A stretch of DNA of 64,000 nt from CAZRIZ01 sp050950465. Lineage in GTDB: Bacteria > Patescibacteriota > Saccharimonadia > Saccharimonadales > Saccharimonadaceae. The position numbers and the translations under genes are program-made. Location: NCBI GenBank assembly GCA_050950465.1, contig JBMNHQ010000002.1:186001-250000 (forward strand). Reading direction: 5' to 3'. The notes under the pieces are model-generated. The model made no database searches. It saw only the letters and a list, made by a program, of their open reading frames with translations, and was not told the DNA's origin. Shown here piece after piece: positions 24,991 to 33,837 of the stretch (positions are counted from its first letter, which is position 1; every line of letters begins with the position of its first letter).

Positions 24991-26242
24991 ACCTAATCAG
25001 AATTTGTTTCAGTGACAGACGACCTGAATATTCAAACACGCCAAAGCGAAAAGCACGGACGGCGATGAGCATGATGACGATGGTTGAGGTTATTAATATA
25101 ATCAAGCCAATTAAGCCATCGACGACATTGAGGTTACCAGCTGTGTTGCGCATCAGTAGCGTAAACGGTGCCGATAATGGGAAAAAGGTTAAGATTTGGA
25201 CGATGATGCTTTTAGCACCAGTAAAGATGGCGGGTGCAAAATAAACTGGTATGATCATGGCTAGGATAATCGGCCCGTAAAATTGAGCAGCGTCTTGGGC
25301 AGTTGGGAAAAGTGAGCCGATTAAGACAGTGAATCCGGTCATCAGCAAGAAGCCCCAGACTAATATATTAGCTCCAAAGAAAATTGGCCAGAATTCAGCT
25401 TTAGCGCCACTTAAAATTGAGCTTAGAAATGGTGGAATTAAATCAAGCTTGATTCCGCCAAAATAAATTAGAATCATCGGTGTTAGAAGTGCAATGATCT
25501 GAATGAAACCAAGTACTACTAGGGCAATGATTTTACCAATTATTAAAGTCTTAGCATCGATAGTTGTTAGGATCATTTCGGCTATGCGGTTTTCTTTTTC
25601 TTCAGTAGTGGCGACTAAAGTTTGGTTGCCAGTTAGGATAAAAATTACAAACAATAAAACTAGAAATATGCCAGGAATAATCATCTTTTCAAACGGATTA
25701 TAAGCCCTGCCTTGTTTGTCTAATATTAGGCTGTCGACATCAATTGTGTTGGCTGTTAGAATGGCTGCTACCTCTGGATCAGCTTTAGTGCCAGCACTAG
25801 CGCGTAAGACTGATTGAGCTAGGGAGCCAATTCCCATCGAAATCTGCTGTGTAGCGGCTTCGTCTTTGCTAGATTTGGTATAAGTTTTAATCGATTCGGT
25901 CATAACATTCTTGGGATAAATTACTAGAGCCAGTTTTTGATTATCATTGGATTTAAATTCAGCTAAAGCTGCTTCTGGGTCGGTCATGGTTTTAACCTCT
26001 AGTTCAGCAAAAAAATCTGGGTTAATTAATTTGGTCTCATCTACGACAATTACAGTTGTTAGATTATCTTTCAGTTCGTTCTCTGCGATTGCACTCTGCT
26101 GATCAGCGGTGTAGGCACTAAAATACGAAATACCACCCATAACTAACGTCATAAGCGGAAAAGCAAAAATCGCTATCCAAAACAGCGGTTTGCGAATTTG
26201 CTTTAGAACCTCAAATTTAATAACTGTTCTTAGGTTGTACAT
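24965..26242 (-). CDS. ABC-2 type permease, NatB-like
   Basis: A 425-residue membrane protein. Helix 1 (PLFWIAIFAFPLMTLVMGGISYF, about 18-40), a large extracytoplasmic domain of about 140 residues, then five or six C-terminal helices starting near 190 (MIIPGIFLVLLFVIFILTG). The layout is that of NatB/ABC-2 exporters. It follows the ATPase gene by 1 bp, so the pair forms a two-gene exporter; NatAB exports sodium in Bacillus, but substrates of this family vary. The 3' end overlaps the convergent P-type ATPase gene by 26 nt. Confidence 0.85.
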   Translation of the reverse strand: MYNLRTVIKFEVLKQIRKPLFWIAIFAFPLMTLVMGGISYFSAYTADQQSAIAENELKDNLTTVIVVDETKLINPDFFAELEVKTMTDPEAALAEFKSNDNQKLALVIYPKNVMTESIKTYTKSSKDEAATQQISMGIGSLAQSVLRASAGTKADPEVAAILTANTIDVDSLILDKQGRAYNPFEKMIIPGIFLVLLFVIFILTGNQTLVATTEEKENRIAEMILTTIDAKTLIIGKIIALVVLGFIQIIALLTPMILIYFGGIKLDLIPPFLSSILSGAKAEFWPIFFGANILVWGFLLMTGFTVLIGSLFPTAQDAAQFYGPIILAMIIPVYFAPAIFTGAKSIIVQILTFFPLSAPFTLLMRNTAGNLNVVDGLIGLIILITSTIVIMLIAVRAFRFGVFEYSGRLSLKQILIRSKKFDARA

Positions 26243-26243
26243 G

Positions 26244-27158
26244 TTATTCCTCCCCTACTTTCGTGCCGTAAATTTTTACAAAAATCTCGTCGAGGCTTGG
26301 TCGCTCGATTGAGTAATTACGCAGTTCAATCTTTTGATCAACCAAGTAGCGTAAGATATCGTTAGTAGATCTGTCTTTTTTGGGTGCCAGTTCGGCTTGG
26401 GTTTTGTTACTTTCTAGCACGATGAAGGGCGCTCCCTTAGTTGGTAGCTTGCCGTTAAAGTTAATTTTAACGCGATCTTCGCCAGCCTCGTCTTTAATGT
26501 CCTCGACTCGGCCGTAAACTTTAGCTCGACCGTCTTTGAGTAGTAAAACACGATCGCATAAGCGCTCAACCTCTTCCATCTGATGGGTAATCATCAAGAT
26601 TGTGGCACCACGCTGTCTTTCGGCCTCAATAATATCGAGTAGTAGTTTGCGATTGACAGGATCAAACCCTTTGGTTGGTTCATCTAGAATTAGCAAGTCT
26701 GGTTCGCCCATAATAGTAATACCAAGCTGAACTTTTTGTTGTTGGCCACTCGATAGCTTGTCTAGCCGGACATTGATCTTATCTAACAAATCAACTTTTT
26801 GTAGAAAAGACTGAATCCAGACTTCGGCGTCTTCACCGGTCAAGCCTTTAAGCTCGGCAAAATAGCGCATGATGTTGCCAACTTTCTCTTTTTTGTACAG
26901 TCCGCGTTCTTCCGGTAAATAACCAATTTTTAAGCTAGTTTCGGGGCTAAATTTTTGACCGTTGATAAGCAGTTCGCCATTAGTTGGCTGGAATAGTCCG
27001 AGCAAAGCTCGTATCGTGGTGGTTTTACCTGAGCCGTTTGAACCAATTAGTCCAAACACTTCTTTGGGAAAAACTTCGAACGATAAGTCTTTGATAACTA
27101 GATTATCACCAAATTTCATTTTGAAGTTTTTAATTTCAATTAAGGGTTGATTCTTCAT
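26244..27158 (-). CDS. ABC transporter ATPase, NatA-like
   Basis: 304 residues, one nucleotide-binding domain plus a C-terminal extension. Walker A GSNGSGKTT near 39-47, Q-loop region YLPEERGLY, signature LSSGQQQKVQLG near 138, Walker B LLILDEPTKGFD near 158 and H-loop MITHQMEE near 190. The YLPEERGLY sequence is typical of the NatA/EcsA-like export group. It is the first gene of a two-gene operon with the NatB-like permease. TAAAAT lies 8 nt before the ATG, without a ribosome site. Confidence 0.9.
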   Translation of the reverse strand: MKNQPLIEIKNFKMKFGDNLVIKDLSFEVFPKEVFGLIGSNGSGKTTTIRALLGLFQPTNGELLINGQKFSPETSLKIGYLPEERGLYKKEKVGNIMRYFAELKGLTGEDAEVWIQSFLQKVDLLDKINVRLDKLSSGQQQKVQLGITIMGEPDLLILDEPTKGFDPVNRKLLLDIIEAERQRGATILMITHQMEEVERLCDRVLLLKDGRAKVYGRVEDIKDEAGEDRVKINFNGKLPTKGAPFIVLESNKTQAELAPKKDRSTNDILRYLVDQKIELRNYSIERPSLDEIFVKIYGTKVGEE

Positions 27159-27198
27159 ATATGTTTATTTTATCACGGATGCTTATGTAAAATTAAAA

Positions 27199-27222
27199 CT
27201 ACCCCTGATTGTTCAGGGGTAG
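27199..27222. terminator. Perfect terminator hairpin
   Basis: CTACCCCTGA / TCAGGGGTAG with a 4-nt loop; on the minus strand it is followed by TTTTAATTTT and ends the 27213-27608 gene, whose stop codon lies in the stem. Confidence 0.8.
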
Positions 27223-27608
27223 ACTGTGGGCCTCCAGCGATCATTACGGTCGTTGGGTGTTTCTACGCGGTAGGGTTGGTTGTTTTCGTCGACCAATCGT
27301 TCCCATTGAGGGTCTTCACATTGATCGAAGAATGTCCATGTTACCGCTGTAACCACTATCAGTAGAATTGTATAGGGTTGCCATGTAAAGATATCTGGGA
27401 ACAGTAACGGTCCGAATACTAGCATAATCCCCATTATCGCCAAGAAACCTAGGAAAACCTTGGTTGTTGGCAACAGCGGGCGCCTTTGACAAAGGTATCC
27501 CTCCACATCGATCTTGTACATGTACTTGCAGTACAGTCGATGTATCTGGCGATACACTCTGTTGTGCCATTTTCTATAGCTTCTCTTTTTCATTCTCCTC
27601 ACGGGCAC
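27213..27608 (-). CDS. Two-helix membrane orphan
   Basis: 131 residues: a very basic N-terminus (RRMKKRSYRKWHNRVYRQIHR) with two cysteines (YCKYM, YLCQRR), two membrane helices (VFLGFLAIMGIMLVFGPLLF and YTILLIVVTAVTWTFF) and a polar tail. The start is taken as GTG at 27608, with GGAGGAG 6 nt upstream; an internal ATG 15 nt later is the alternative. It has a near-consensus promoter (27666-27694) and its own terminator. Family not recognised. Confidence 0.6.
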   Translation of the reverse strand: MPVRRMKKRSYRKWHNRVYRQIHRLYCKYMYKIDVEGYLCQRRPLLPTTKVFLGFLAIMGIMLVFGPLLFPDIFTWQPYTILLIVVTAVTWTFFDQCEDPQWERLVDENNQPYRVETPNDRNDRWRPTVYP

Positions 27609-27665
27609 TTCTCTCCTCCCACAAAGGTCTAGTCTGATTAGATATAATAATCACACTGTCTTTTC

Positions 27666-27694
27666 ATTATAGCATAACCGCAATAAAAAGTCAA
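27666..27694 (-). promoter_or_regulatory. Consensus promoter of the 27213-27608 gene
   Basis: Minus strand TTGACT (27694-27689), 17-nt spacer, TATAAT (27671-27666). The whole 29-bp element is closely similar to the promoter at 43558-43586. Confidence 0.75.
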
Positions 27695-27713
27695 TAGTTT
27701 AGTCGGGATGGAG

Positions 27714-27719
27714 TATAAT
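27714..27719 (+). promoter_or_regulatory. -10 box of queA, near-leaderless
   Basis: TATAAT, 9 nt before the ATG at 27729. Confidence 0.45.
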
Positions 27720-27728
27720 AGATGAGAA

Positions 27729-28793
27729 ATGTTGAGAACCACTGATTTTATTTATGACTTACCTGAGGAATTAATTGCCTCTCATCCACCGAAAGTGCGT
27801 GGCACCTCGAGTCTGTTGGTGTTGAATCGTAAAGAACAAGAAATTACTAAGACAAAATATTATAACCTAGACGAATATTTACGCTCTGGTGACGTTCTGG
27901 TGCTAAACAATACCAAAGTTATCAAAGCTCGCCTGCAGGCGCGAAAACTAACTGGCGGTCAGCGTGAATTGGTAGTACTAGAAAATCATGGTCGTGATGA
28001 CGACTGGTTTCGACACTACGTACTCTATCATGGCAGGCTAAAAGTTGGCGACGAACTGCTGGTTGGTGACACGAAAATTGAAGTATTGGAGATTTGTGGT
28101 AACGGCACGGCCGAAGTCAAATGTCAAACTAGTTTACTAGATTTGTGTGATAAATATGGCGCCCCACCTCTACCGCCCTACATTAAGCGTCAGGCGGAAG
28201 CAGCTGACGTTAAGCGCTATCAAACCGTTTTTGCTGAGTTGTGTGGTTCAGTAGCAGCGCCAACGGCGAGTTTGAACATGACTGACGATTTGCTCAAACG
28301 ATTACACCAAAAAGGTGTCAAAATCGTCAATATTACCTTACATGTAGGCTTAGGAACTTTTTTGCCAATTCGTGAAATAGATGTGGCTAAACATCAAATG
28401 CACCGTGAATATTTTGAAATTCCAATTGAAACTGTAGCGGAAATTGGTCAGGCTAAACAGGATGGTCGTCGGGTGGTTGCGGTTGGCACAACGGTAGCAC
28501 GCACTCTCGAACATGCTACGTCAGAAATTCAAGAGCTAGCTCAAAAACTAGCTGACGAACCGGAATTTGCTACCCAAAAATATATTGCTGGTGAGGCGGA
28601 TATTTTTATTTATCCGGGTTATAAGTTTAAGCTGATTGATGGTTTGCTAACTAATTTTCATGCACCAAAAAGCACAGTCCTAATGCTGACGGCGGCTTTT
28701 GCTGGTTGGCCATTTCTAAAGCAAGCTTATGATTTTGCTATCAATGAAAAAATGCACTTTTTGTCCTATGGTGATAGTATGTTGATTATTTAA
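27729..28793 (+). CDS. queA: S-adenosylmethionine:tRNA ribosyltransferase-isomerase
   Basis: 354 residues. QueA transfers the ribosyl part of SAM to preQ1 in tRNA, making epoxyqueuosine. Family landmarks: FIYDLPEELIASHPP at the start, DVLVLNNTKVIKARL near 58, PPLPPYIKR near 150, SVAAPTASLNMT near 175 and HVGLGTFLPIR near 205; GYKFKLIDGLLTNFHAPKSTVLML near the C-terminus. The length is normal. Together with tgt at 30068 it gives the two central queuosine steps; no preQ1 synthesis genes are in the window. The 3' end overlaps the convergent FemAB-like gene by 4 nt. Confidence 0.95.
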   Translation: MLRTTDFIYDLPEELIASHPPKVRGTSSLLVLNRKEQEITKTKYYNLDEYLRSGDVLVLNNTKVIKARLQARKLTGGQRELVVLENHGRDDDWFRHYVLYHGRLKVGDELLVGDTKIEVLEICGNGTAEVKCQTSLLDLCDKYGAPPLPPYIKRQAEAADVKRYQTVFAELCGSVAAPTASLNMTDDLLKRLHQKGVKIVNITLHVGLGTFLPIREIDVAKHQMHREYFEIPIETVAEIGQAKQDGRRVVAVGTTVARTLEHATSEIQELAQKLADEPEFATQKYIAGEADIFIYPGYKFKLIDGLLTNFHAPKSTVLMLTAAFAGWPFLKQAYDFAINEKMHFLSYGDSMLII

Positions 28794-30010
28794 TGACGAC
28801 GCAGTTTTAAGAATAATTTTTTAGCGGTTGGTAGAACTTTATCAAACAACCAGCTTAAAACTGGATAAGTGTACAAATTAAATTCGCCAATGTACTCATC
28901 AACACTAGTGCCAAACGCCTCTTTGAATTCGCTGAGTGAATCGTTGAGTGTGCCTTCAATGCCACTAAAATTAGCACAGTTTGCACCTTGCTCTCTTGCC
29001 CAGTTGAGTCGCCAGAGATTAGTTACGTGGGTAGCGTAAAATTGGCGGAAATTTCTGTCCATGCCGGCGTAAAGCATGTTTAGTTCTTGGTTGACTAGGA
29101 TCGATACCGAAGCTGATAAATTGATGGGCTTTTTATATTTTTTTGCTAGCCTTTTGGCCTCATCAAGCAGTTTTTTGGCTGAGTCAATTTGGCGTTGTTT
29201 TTGAGCGCCGATGTCAGTTTGATTTTTAGTAAGCTCGTCGTAATTTGTTTGAATTTTAGCTAAATAATCTTGCGGGTCGATTGATGTAATGGTAAGTAAG
29301 CAATCATCGCCAAACGATTTTTTCAGCCGCTTAAAATAGGCGCTGTCGCGTAGCGAAATCTGTTTAGCTTCGGCGGTCGACTCCATGACGGCTACCAAAT
29401 CGTCAATTTGTTTTAGGTTGATTTCTTGAGTAGTAACGCCTAAATTATGCCATTTACGGATTTGTTGGCGAATCTTTTTAGTGAATTTCCTCTCCACTGG
29501 TTCGTCATCATCGAAATAAAGTCTGGCATTAAAGCGTGGTTGGATTGTGTCCTTCATAGCCTTATTAAAACCGAAATGTCGCCAGCCAACTGTTTTAAAT
29601 AGCTCAACTAATTTAGTGTCGCGCGTAGCGTTAAAATTTGCTCTAGCTTCGCTAAATGAGCTAGAGTTGATGATAATATTTGGATCAGCTTTAACTAAAA
29701 GACAATGCTCTTTACGAGCTAGTTTCTTTAACTCACTAGAGAATTTTTGTAATTCTTCTGGTTTCTTACGGTCAAAAAGTGGACCGCGTGGTAAGTACCA
29801 CATCGCAAAACCGAGCGGTAGAGAACGGACGAGAATTAGGCTAGCAACGGTGATTCGGTTATTAAATTTAAGAGCGACAAACTTAGCCTGCCAATTATCG
29901 CTCTTAACCTTCGCCCAGCGTGGGTCTTGAAACATCGATCCAAGTGGGTGTTTTTTGGTAATTTTATCGAATTCTTGAGCTGAAATTGTGGTAAAATCGT
30001 ACATTTTCAT
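28790..30010 (-). CDS. FemAB-family peptidoglycan interpeptide-bridge ligase
   Basis: A 406-residue protein of the FemX/MurM/FemAB group, non-ribosomal peptidyltransferases that attach amino acids from aminoacyl-tRNA to the lipid II stem peptide. It has two GNAT-like subdomains: MWYLPRGPLFDRKK and KADPNI in the first; AKIQTNYDELTKNQ...KLLDEAKRLAKK forms the two-helix coiled coil (about 245-290) typical of FemA; LYAGMDRNFRQFYATHVTNLWRLNWAREQGA marks the second. It would act in the cytoplasm at the membrane. TATACT lies 11 nt before the ATG. Amino acid specificity unknown. Confidence 0.85.
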   Translation of the reverse strand: MKMYDFTTISAQEFDKITKKHPLGSMFQDPRWAKVKSDNWQAKFVALKFNNRITVASLILVRSLPLGFAMWYLPRGPLFDRKKPEELQKFSSELKKLARKEHCLLVKADPNIIINSSSFSEARANFNATRDTKLVELFKTVGWRHFGFNKAMKDTIQPRFNARLYFDDDEPVERKFTKKIRQQIRKWHNLGVTTQEINLKQIDDLVAVMESTAEAKQISLRDSAYFKRLKKSFGDDCLLTITSIDPQDYLAKIQTNYDELTKNQTDIGAQKQRQIDSAKKLLDEAKRLAKKYKKPINLSASVSILVNQELNMLYAGMDRNFRQFYATHVTNLWRLNWAREQGANCANFSGIEGTLNDSLSEFKEAFGTSVDEYIGEFNLYTYPVLSWLFDKVLPTAKKLFLKLRRH

Positions 30011-30054
30011 TACTGATTATTAGTATACACTAATTTTATAAAGGGTTGTTTTGG

Positions 30055-30060
30055 TATAAT
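30055..30060 (+). promoter_or_regulatory. -10 box of tgt, leaderless arrangement
   Basis: TATAAT, 7 nt before the ATG at 30068, no Shine-Dalgarno. Confidence 0.5.
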
Positions 30061-30067
30061 TAACTTA

Positions 30068-31267
30068 ATGCGAGCAATTGAATTTGAGATTATAAAACAT
30101 GGCTCAGGTTTAGCGCGCGTCGGCGTGATTCGCACGCCGCACGGCGATATTGAAACACCCAGTTTTAGCGTGGCGGCGACCAAGGCAGCGGTCAAAGCAT
30201 TAAGCGTTGATGATGTGCAAACTTTGGGTGGACAATCGGTTTTGGCAAATACTTATCATTTGATTCTACAGCCTGGTGTAGAGATTATTGAGCAAGCTGG
30301 TGGCCTAGCTAAGTTCATGAATTGGCGCGGTCCGACTTTTACAGACAGTGGTGGCTTTCAGATATTTTCGCTTGGCATAGCTTATGATCGTGGCCTAAAA
30401 GAGACTATCGCATCGGCTGTGGCTAATCATGGCGGTCGCGTAAAAATTACTGACGAAGGTGTGAAGTTTCGTTCGCACATTGACGGTAGTCAACTGGAAA
30501 TGACACCTGAGTCGTCGATGCGGGCTCAGCATGCCATCGGTGCTGATATCCACATGGCGTTTGATCAACTCACATCCCCCACTGCTCCACGTGTTGAGAT
30601 TGAGTTGGCCATGCAGCGCACGCATTTATGGGCCGATCGTTGCTTAGCGGAACATAAGAAGCTTAATCAAAATCATATTAAAAATGGCCAGCCCCTGCAG
30701 GCACTTTATGGCGTAGTCCAGGGTGCGCATGAAACTGATTTGCGCCAACAGTCAGCCGAGTTTATGGCGGAGCGTGATTTTGATGGTCTTGGTATTGGTG
30801 GCGTATTTAAGACCGAAGAAATTGAGCCGTTTGTTGGTTTGATTAACCAGATTTTACCAGAAAACAAACCGCGTCATTTGCTAGGTATGGGGGCGCATCC
30901 AATGGATTTGTTTTTGGGCGTGGAAAACGGTGTTGATACGTTCGACTGTGTGGCGCCAACCCGTCAGGCGCGTAATGGCGCGCTCTACACCCACGCTGGC
31001 CGATTAAATATCCTAAACGCTACTAATAAAACTGATTTCTCGCCAATTGATTCTGACTGTGATTGTCCAGTCTGCCGAGCTGGTTACACGCGCGCCTATC
31101 TACATCATTTATTTAAGGCTAACGAAATCTTAGCTGCCATGCTGGCTAGCCAACATAACGAATATTTTGTAGTGAACCTGACTAAACAAATTCGCCAAAG
31201 CCTGCTCAATAATAATTACGATGAGTTTAAGCAAAAGTTTTTGATTAAATATTTCGACTCTCGCTAG
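30068..31267 (+). CDS. tgt: Queuine/preQ1 tRNA-ribosyltransferase
   Basis: A 399-residue TIM-barrel enzyme exchanging guanine at position 34 of GUN-anticodon tRNAs for preQ1. Motifs: NTYHLILQPG near 60, FTDSGGFQIFSLG near 95 (catalytic Asp), GVVQGAHETDLR near 218, IGGVF, LLGMGAHPMDLFLGVENGVDTFDCV near 275-300 (second Asp), and the zinc site DCDCPVCRAGY...HH near 335-355, complete with three Cys and a His. Works with QueA. Length is normal for the bacterial enzyme. Confidence 0.95.
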   Translation: MRAIEFEIIKHGSGLARVGVIRTPHGDIETPSFSVAATKAAVKALSVDDVQTLGGQSVLANTYHLILQPGVEIIEQAGGLAKFMNWRGPTFTDSGGFQIFSLGIAYDRGLKETIASAVANHGGRVKITDEGVKFRSHIDGSQLEMTPESSMRAQHAIGADIHMAFDQLTSPTAPRVEIELAMQRTHLWADRCLAEHKKLNQNHIKNGQPLQALYGVVQGAHETDLRQQSAEFMAERDFDGLGIGGVFKTEEIEPFVGLINQILPENKPRHLLGMGAHPMDLFLGVENGVDTFDCVAPTRQARNGALYTHAGRLNILNATNKTDFSPIDSDCDCPVCRAGYTRAYLHHLFKANEILAAMLASQHNEYFVVNLTKQIRQSLLNNNYDEFKQKFLIKYFDSR

Positions 31268-31298
31268 TAATATGTTTTTGGTGTAAAATATAGATATT

Positions 31299-32396
31299 AT
31301 GAAAGCTGATAATAATAAACCTTCGCGTGATGTAAAAATCGATGTTGATAATCATACTATCTTTCGGTTCTGGATAATTTTACTAGGTATCTTAGCTAGC
31401 TTAGGGCTAATTTATTGGGCACGCACTGCTTTAATACTATTTGGTGTTGCGATTTTTTTGGCAGTATCGCTTAATCCAGTTATTAGTCGCCTGTCAAATA
31501 AAAAATTCTTTAAAGGTAAGCGCACTGGACCAGCTTTGATTGCTTATTTTGGTGTAATTGTGGTTTTGATTGTGGCTGTGTGGCTACTAGTTCCGGCTCT
31601 AATTGAGCAGATTTCGGTGATTATTAAAAATGCGCCCGAAACTATCAATAATCTATTTGATACAATTTCCAACTCACGCTTGTTTGAGAAAATGGACACC
31701 GAGACAGTACGCGACAGCTTAGTCAGTACTGTTAGTTCTGGTAGTCAGAATTGGGTTTCTGTTGTTAGTGGTAAGATATTTAATGGTATTGGTTCGGCAG
31801 CTAACTCAATGATTTCGACGGTGCTGGTATTAGCACTTTCAATTATGTTGTCGATCGATCTGCCGAACATCAGAAAATACATTTTCAGTTTTTATCGTGA
31901 CAAGGAATTAAGAAAGCATCACGAAAATTTGCTTCAGCGAATGTATTCAGTAGTGGTTGGTTTTGTTAGTGGTCAGGTTATGGTGGCATTGATTAACGGT
32001 TTAATTGCTAGTGTGGTCCTTTTCATCATTTCATTCATATTCCCCTTCCCACAGGGTATGATTGCATTATTTGGTATGACGCTTTTCATCTCCTCAACCA
32101 TTCCAATGTTTGGTACGACGATTGGCCTAATCATTACAGTGCTATTTATGTTGGTTTATAGTTGGCAGGCGGCGCTGGTATTTACAATTTATTACATAAT
32201 TTATCAGCAAATCGAAGGTAATGTTATTGGGCCGATGATTCAATCGAAACGAGTTGACATGAGTACGCTATTAATTTTGGCATCGATTACGCTTGGTACT
32301 TTCATGTTTGGTATTTTGGGTGGCATCATTGCCATTCCAATTGGTGGTTGCATTAAGATTTTAGTTGAAGACTTTATTATTAATCGTCGTCATTAG
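31299..32396 (+). CDS. AI-2E/PerM-family membrane transporter
   Basis: A 365-residue membrane protein with about seven or eight helices: an N-terminal pair (FWIILLGILASLGLIYW, ALILFGVAIFLAVSLNP), a third (ALIAYFGVIVVLIVAVWLLVPAL), an amphipathic extracytoplasmic stretch (about 105-165) and a C-terminal bundle with GIIAIPIGGCIKILVEDF. The order PVI..L....VPALIEQ..........P and IEGNVIGPMIQSKRVDMSTLLILASI are signatures of the family. Members export autoinducer-2 or exchange Na+/H+; the substrate here is unknown. TAAAAT lies about 8 nt before the start codon. Confidence 0.85.
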   Translation: MKADNNKPSRDVKIDVDNHTIFRFWIILLGILASLGLIYWARTALILFGVAIFLAVSLNPVISRLSNKKFFKGKRTGPALIAYFGVIVVLIVAVWLLVPALIEQISVIIKNAPETINNLFDTISNSRLFEKMDTETVRDSLVSTVSSGSQNWVSVVSGKIFNGIGSAANSMISTVLVLALSIMLSIDLPNIRKYIFSFYRDKELRKHHENLLQRMYSVVVGFVSGQVMVALINGLIASVVLFIISFIFPFPQGMIALFGMTLFISSTIPMFGTTIGLIITVLFMLVYSWQAALVFTIYYIIYQQIEGNVIGPMIQSKRVDMSTLLILASITLGTFMFGILGGIIAIPIGGCIKILVEDFIINRRH

Positions 32397-32406
32397 AATT
32401 AAATTA

Positions 32407-33837
32407 TTAAGCGTAAAACCAGACGGTTTTATTTTCACTTTTGTCGTCTAGTAGAATACCTTTCTTAGTCAGTTGATTGCGTATCTTATCAGCTTTTTTG
32501 TAATCCTGCTCAGCTCGAGCATGCTCACGCTGTTTAATCAATTTTTTATCTTCATCATCAATATCGGGTGATTTTTTAATTAAATCAAATCCCAATAAGT
32601 TATCAATGAATTGTATTAATTCGGTCAGTGCTGGACGATTGATTTGGGCCGGTTCTAATTCCTCTAGTTGGTGAAAAACTTGATCAATTTCGGTTAGGGC
32701 CTTTGGTGTGTCAAGATTGCTGTTAATAATATTTAAAATATGTTGCTTGCTGGCTAGTAAGTTGCTCGGGTTGTCACTAGTTTGTTGATAAATTTGATGT
32801 CTTAGGTCTGCGAATTTACGCCAGCGTTTTAGCCGATTAGCTGCTGCCTCTAGATTATCAAAACTGAAGTTGCCTTCAGATTGAAAATGGCTTTGTAAAA
32901 CTAGCATGCGAAAATCAATTGGTGAAAAACCACGCTGGGCTAGGTCAGTTAAGACATAGCCATTGCCTAAGCTTTTAGATATTTTTGTGCCGTCAACCTT
33001 AAGGTGATGATTGTGGAGCCAGAAACGTGCCACCGGCTTTTTAGTGATTGGTTCCATTTGGGCAATTTCGTTAGTATGATGAATCGGAATATGATCAATT
33101 CCACCAGTATGAATGTCAATTTCTTCACCTAATAGGGTGTGAATAATGGCACTACATTCAAGGTGCCAACCCGGAAATCCCATAACTGGAGTTTCATCAA
33201 CTGACTCTAATAGGTCTGTGGGCGTTTCCCACTCCATATCACGTTTTTCTTGCGAAAACTTCCATAAGGCAAAGTCGGTTGGATTGAGTTTTTCTGGATT
33301 GTACTCAACCCGAGCACCAGCTTTTAGGTTTTCGATATTGAGTCGAGCTAATTTACCATAATCCGATAGCTTGGCGGTATTGTAATAAATGCCGTCGCTA
33401 ATTTGATAGGTCAATCCAAGATTTTTTAACTGACGGATAATTTCTAGTTGTTCTGGTATAAAGTCTGTGGCGCGAGCAAATTTAATTGGCTCGACTAGAT
33501 TTAATTGGCGAAAGCCAGACATAAAACTTGCAATATATTTGTCGGCAATCTCCCAAGCAGTAACTTTATCACGGTTGGCTCGCTTGGCTAATTTATCTTC
33601 ACCCTCGTCGGCGTCGGAAACTAAATGCCCAACATCGGTTAGATTAATTACTCGTTCAACTTTATAGCCATTTAATGTGAGTGCTCGAACTAAAATGTCC
33701 CAATAAACGTAGGCTGACCAGTTACCAACATGAGGCTCGTCATAAACAGTTGGACCGCAGCTATACATCTTCACAGTTGGCGGATTAATCGGCACCAGCT
33801 CTTCAATCTGGCGACTCATAGTGTTATAGAGTTTCAT
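32407..33837 (-). CDS. cysS: Cysteinyl-tRNA synthetase
   Basis: About 476 residues, class I synthetase. MYSCGPTVYDEPHVGNW near residues 24-40 holds the first zinc Cys and the HIGH-like HVGN; PGWHLECSAI near 205 and HHTNE near 235 supply the other zinc ligands; DGTKISKSLGNG near 265 is the KMSKS loop. The C-terminal anticodon domain ends in KLIKQREHARAEQDYKKADKIRNQL. The open frame extends 38 codons upstream, but the start at 33837 (MKLYNTMSRQIEEL) fits the family and overlaps the DHH gene by 14 nt. Confidence 0.93.
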   Translation of the reverse strand: MKLYNTMSRQIEELVPINPPTVKMYSCGPTVYDEPHVGNWSAYVYWDILVRALTLNGYKVERVINLTDVGHLVSDADEGEDKLAKRANRDKVTAWEIADKYIASFMSGFRQLNLVEPIKFARATDFIPEQLEIIRQLKNLGLTYQISDGIYYNTAKLSDYGKLARLNIENLKAGARVEYNPEKLNPTDFALWKFSQEKRDMEWETPTDLLESVDETPVMGFPGWHLECSAIIHTLLGEEIDIHTGGIDHIPIHHTNEIAQMEPITKKPVARFWLHNHHLKVDGTKISKSLGNGYVLTDLAQRGFSPIDFRMLVLQSHFQSEGNFSFDNLEAAANRLKRWRKFADLRHQIYQQTSDNPSNLLASKQHILNIINSNLDTPKALTEIDQVFHQLEELEPAQINRPALTELIQFIDNLLGFDLIKKSPDIDDEDKKLIKQREHARAEQDYKKADKIRNQLTKKGILLDDKSENKTVWFYA

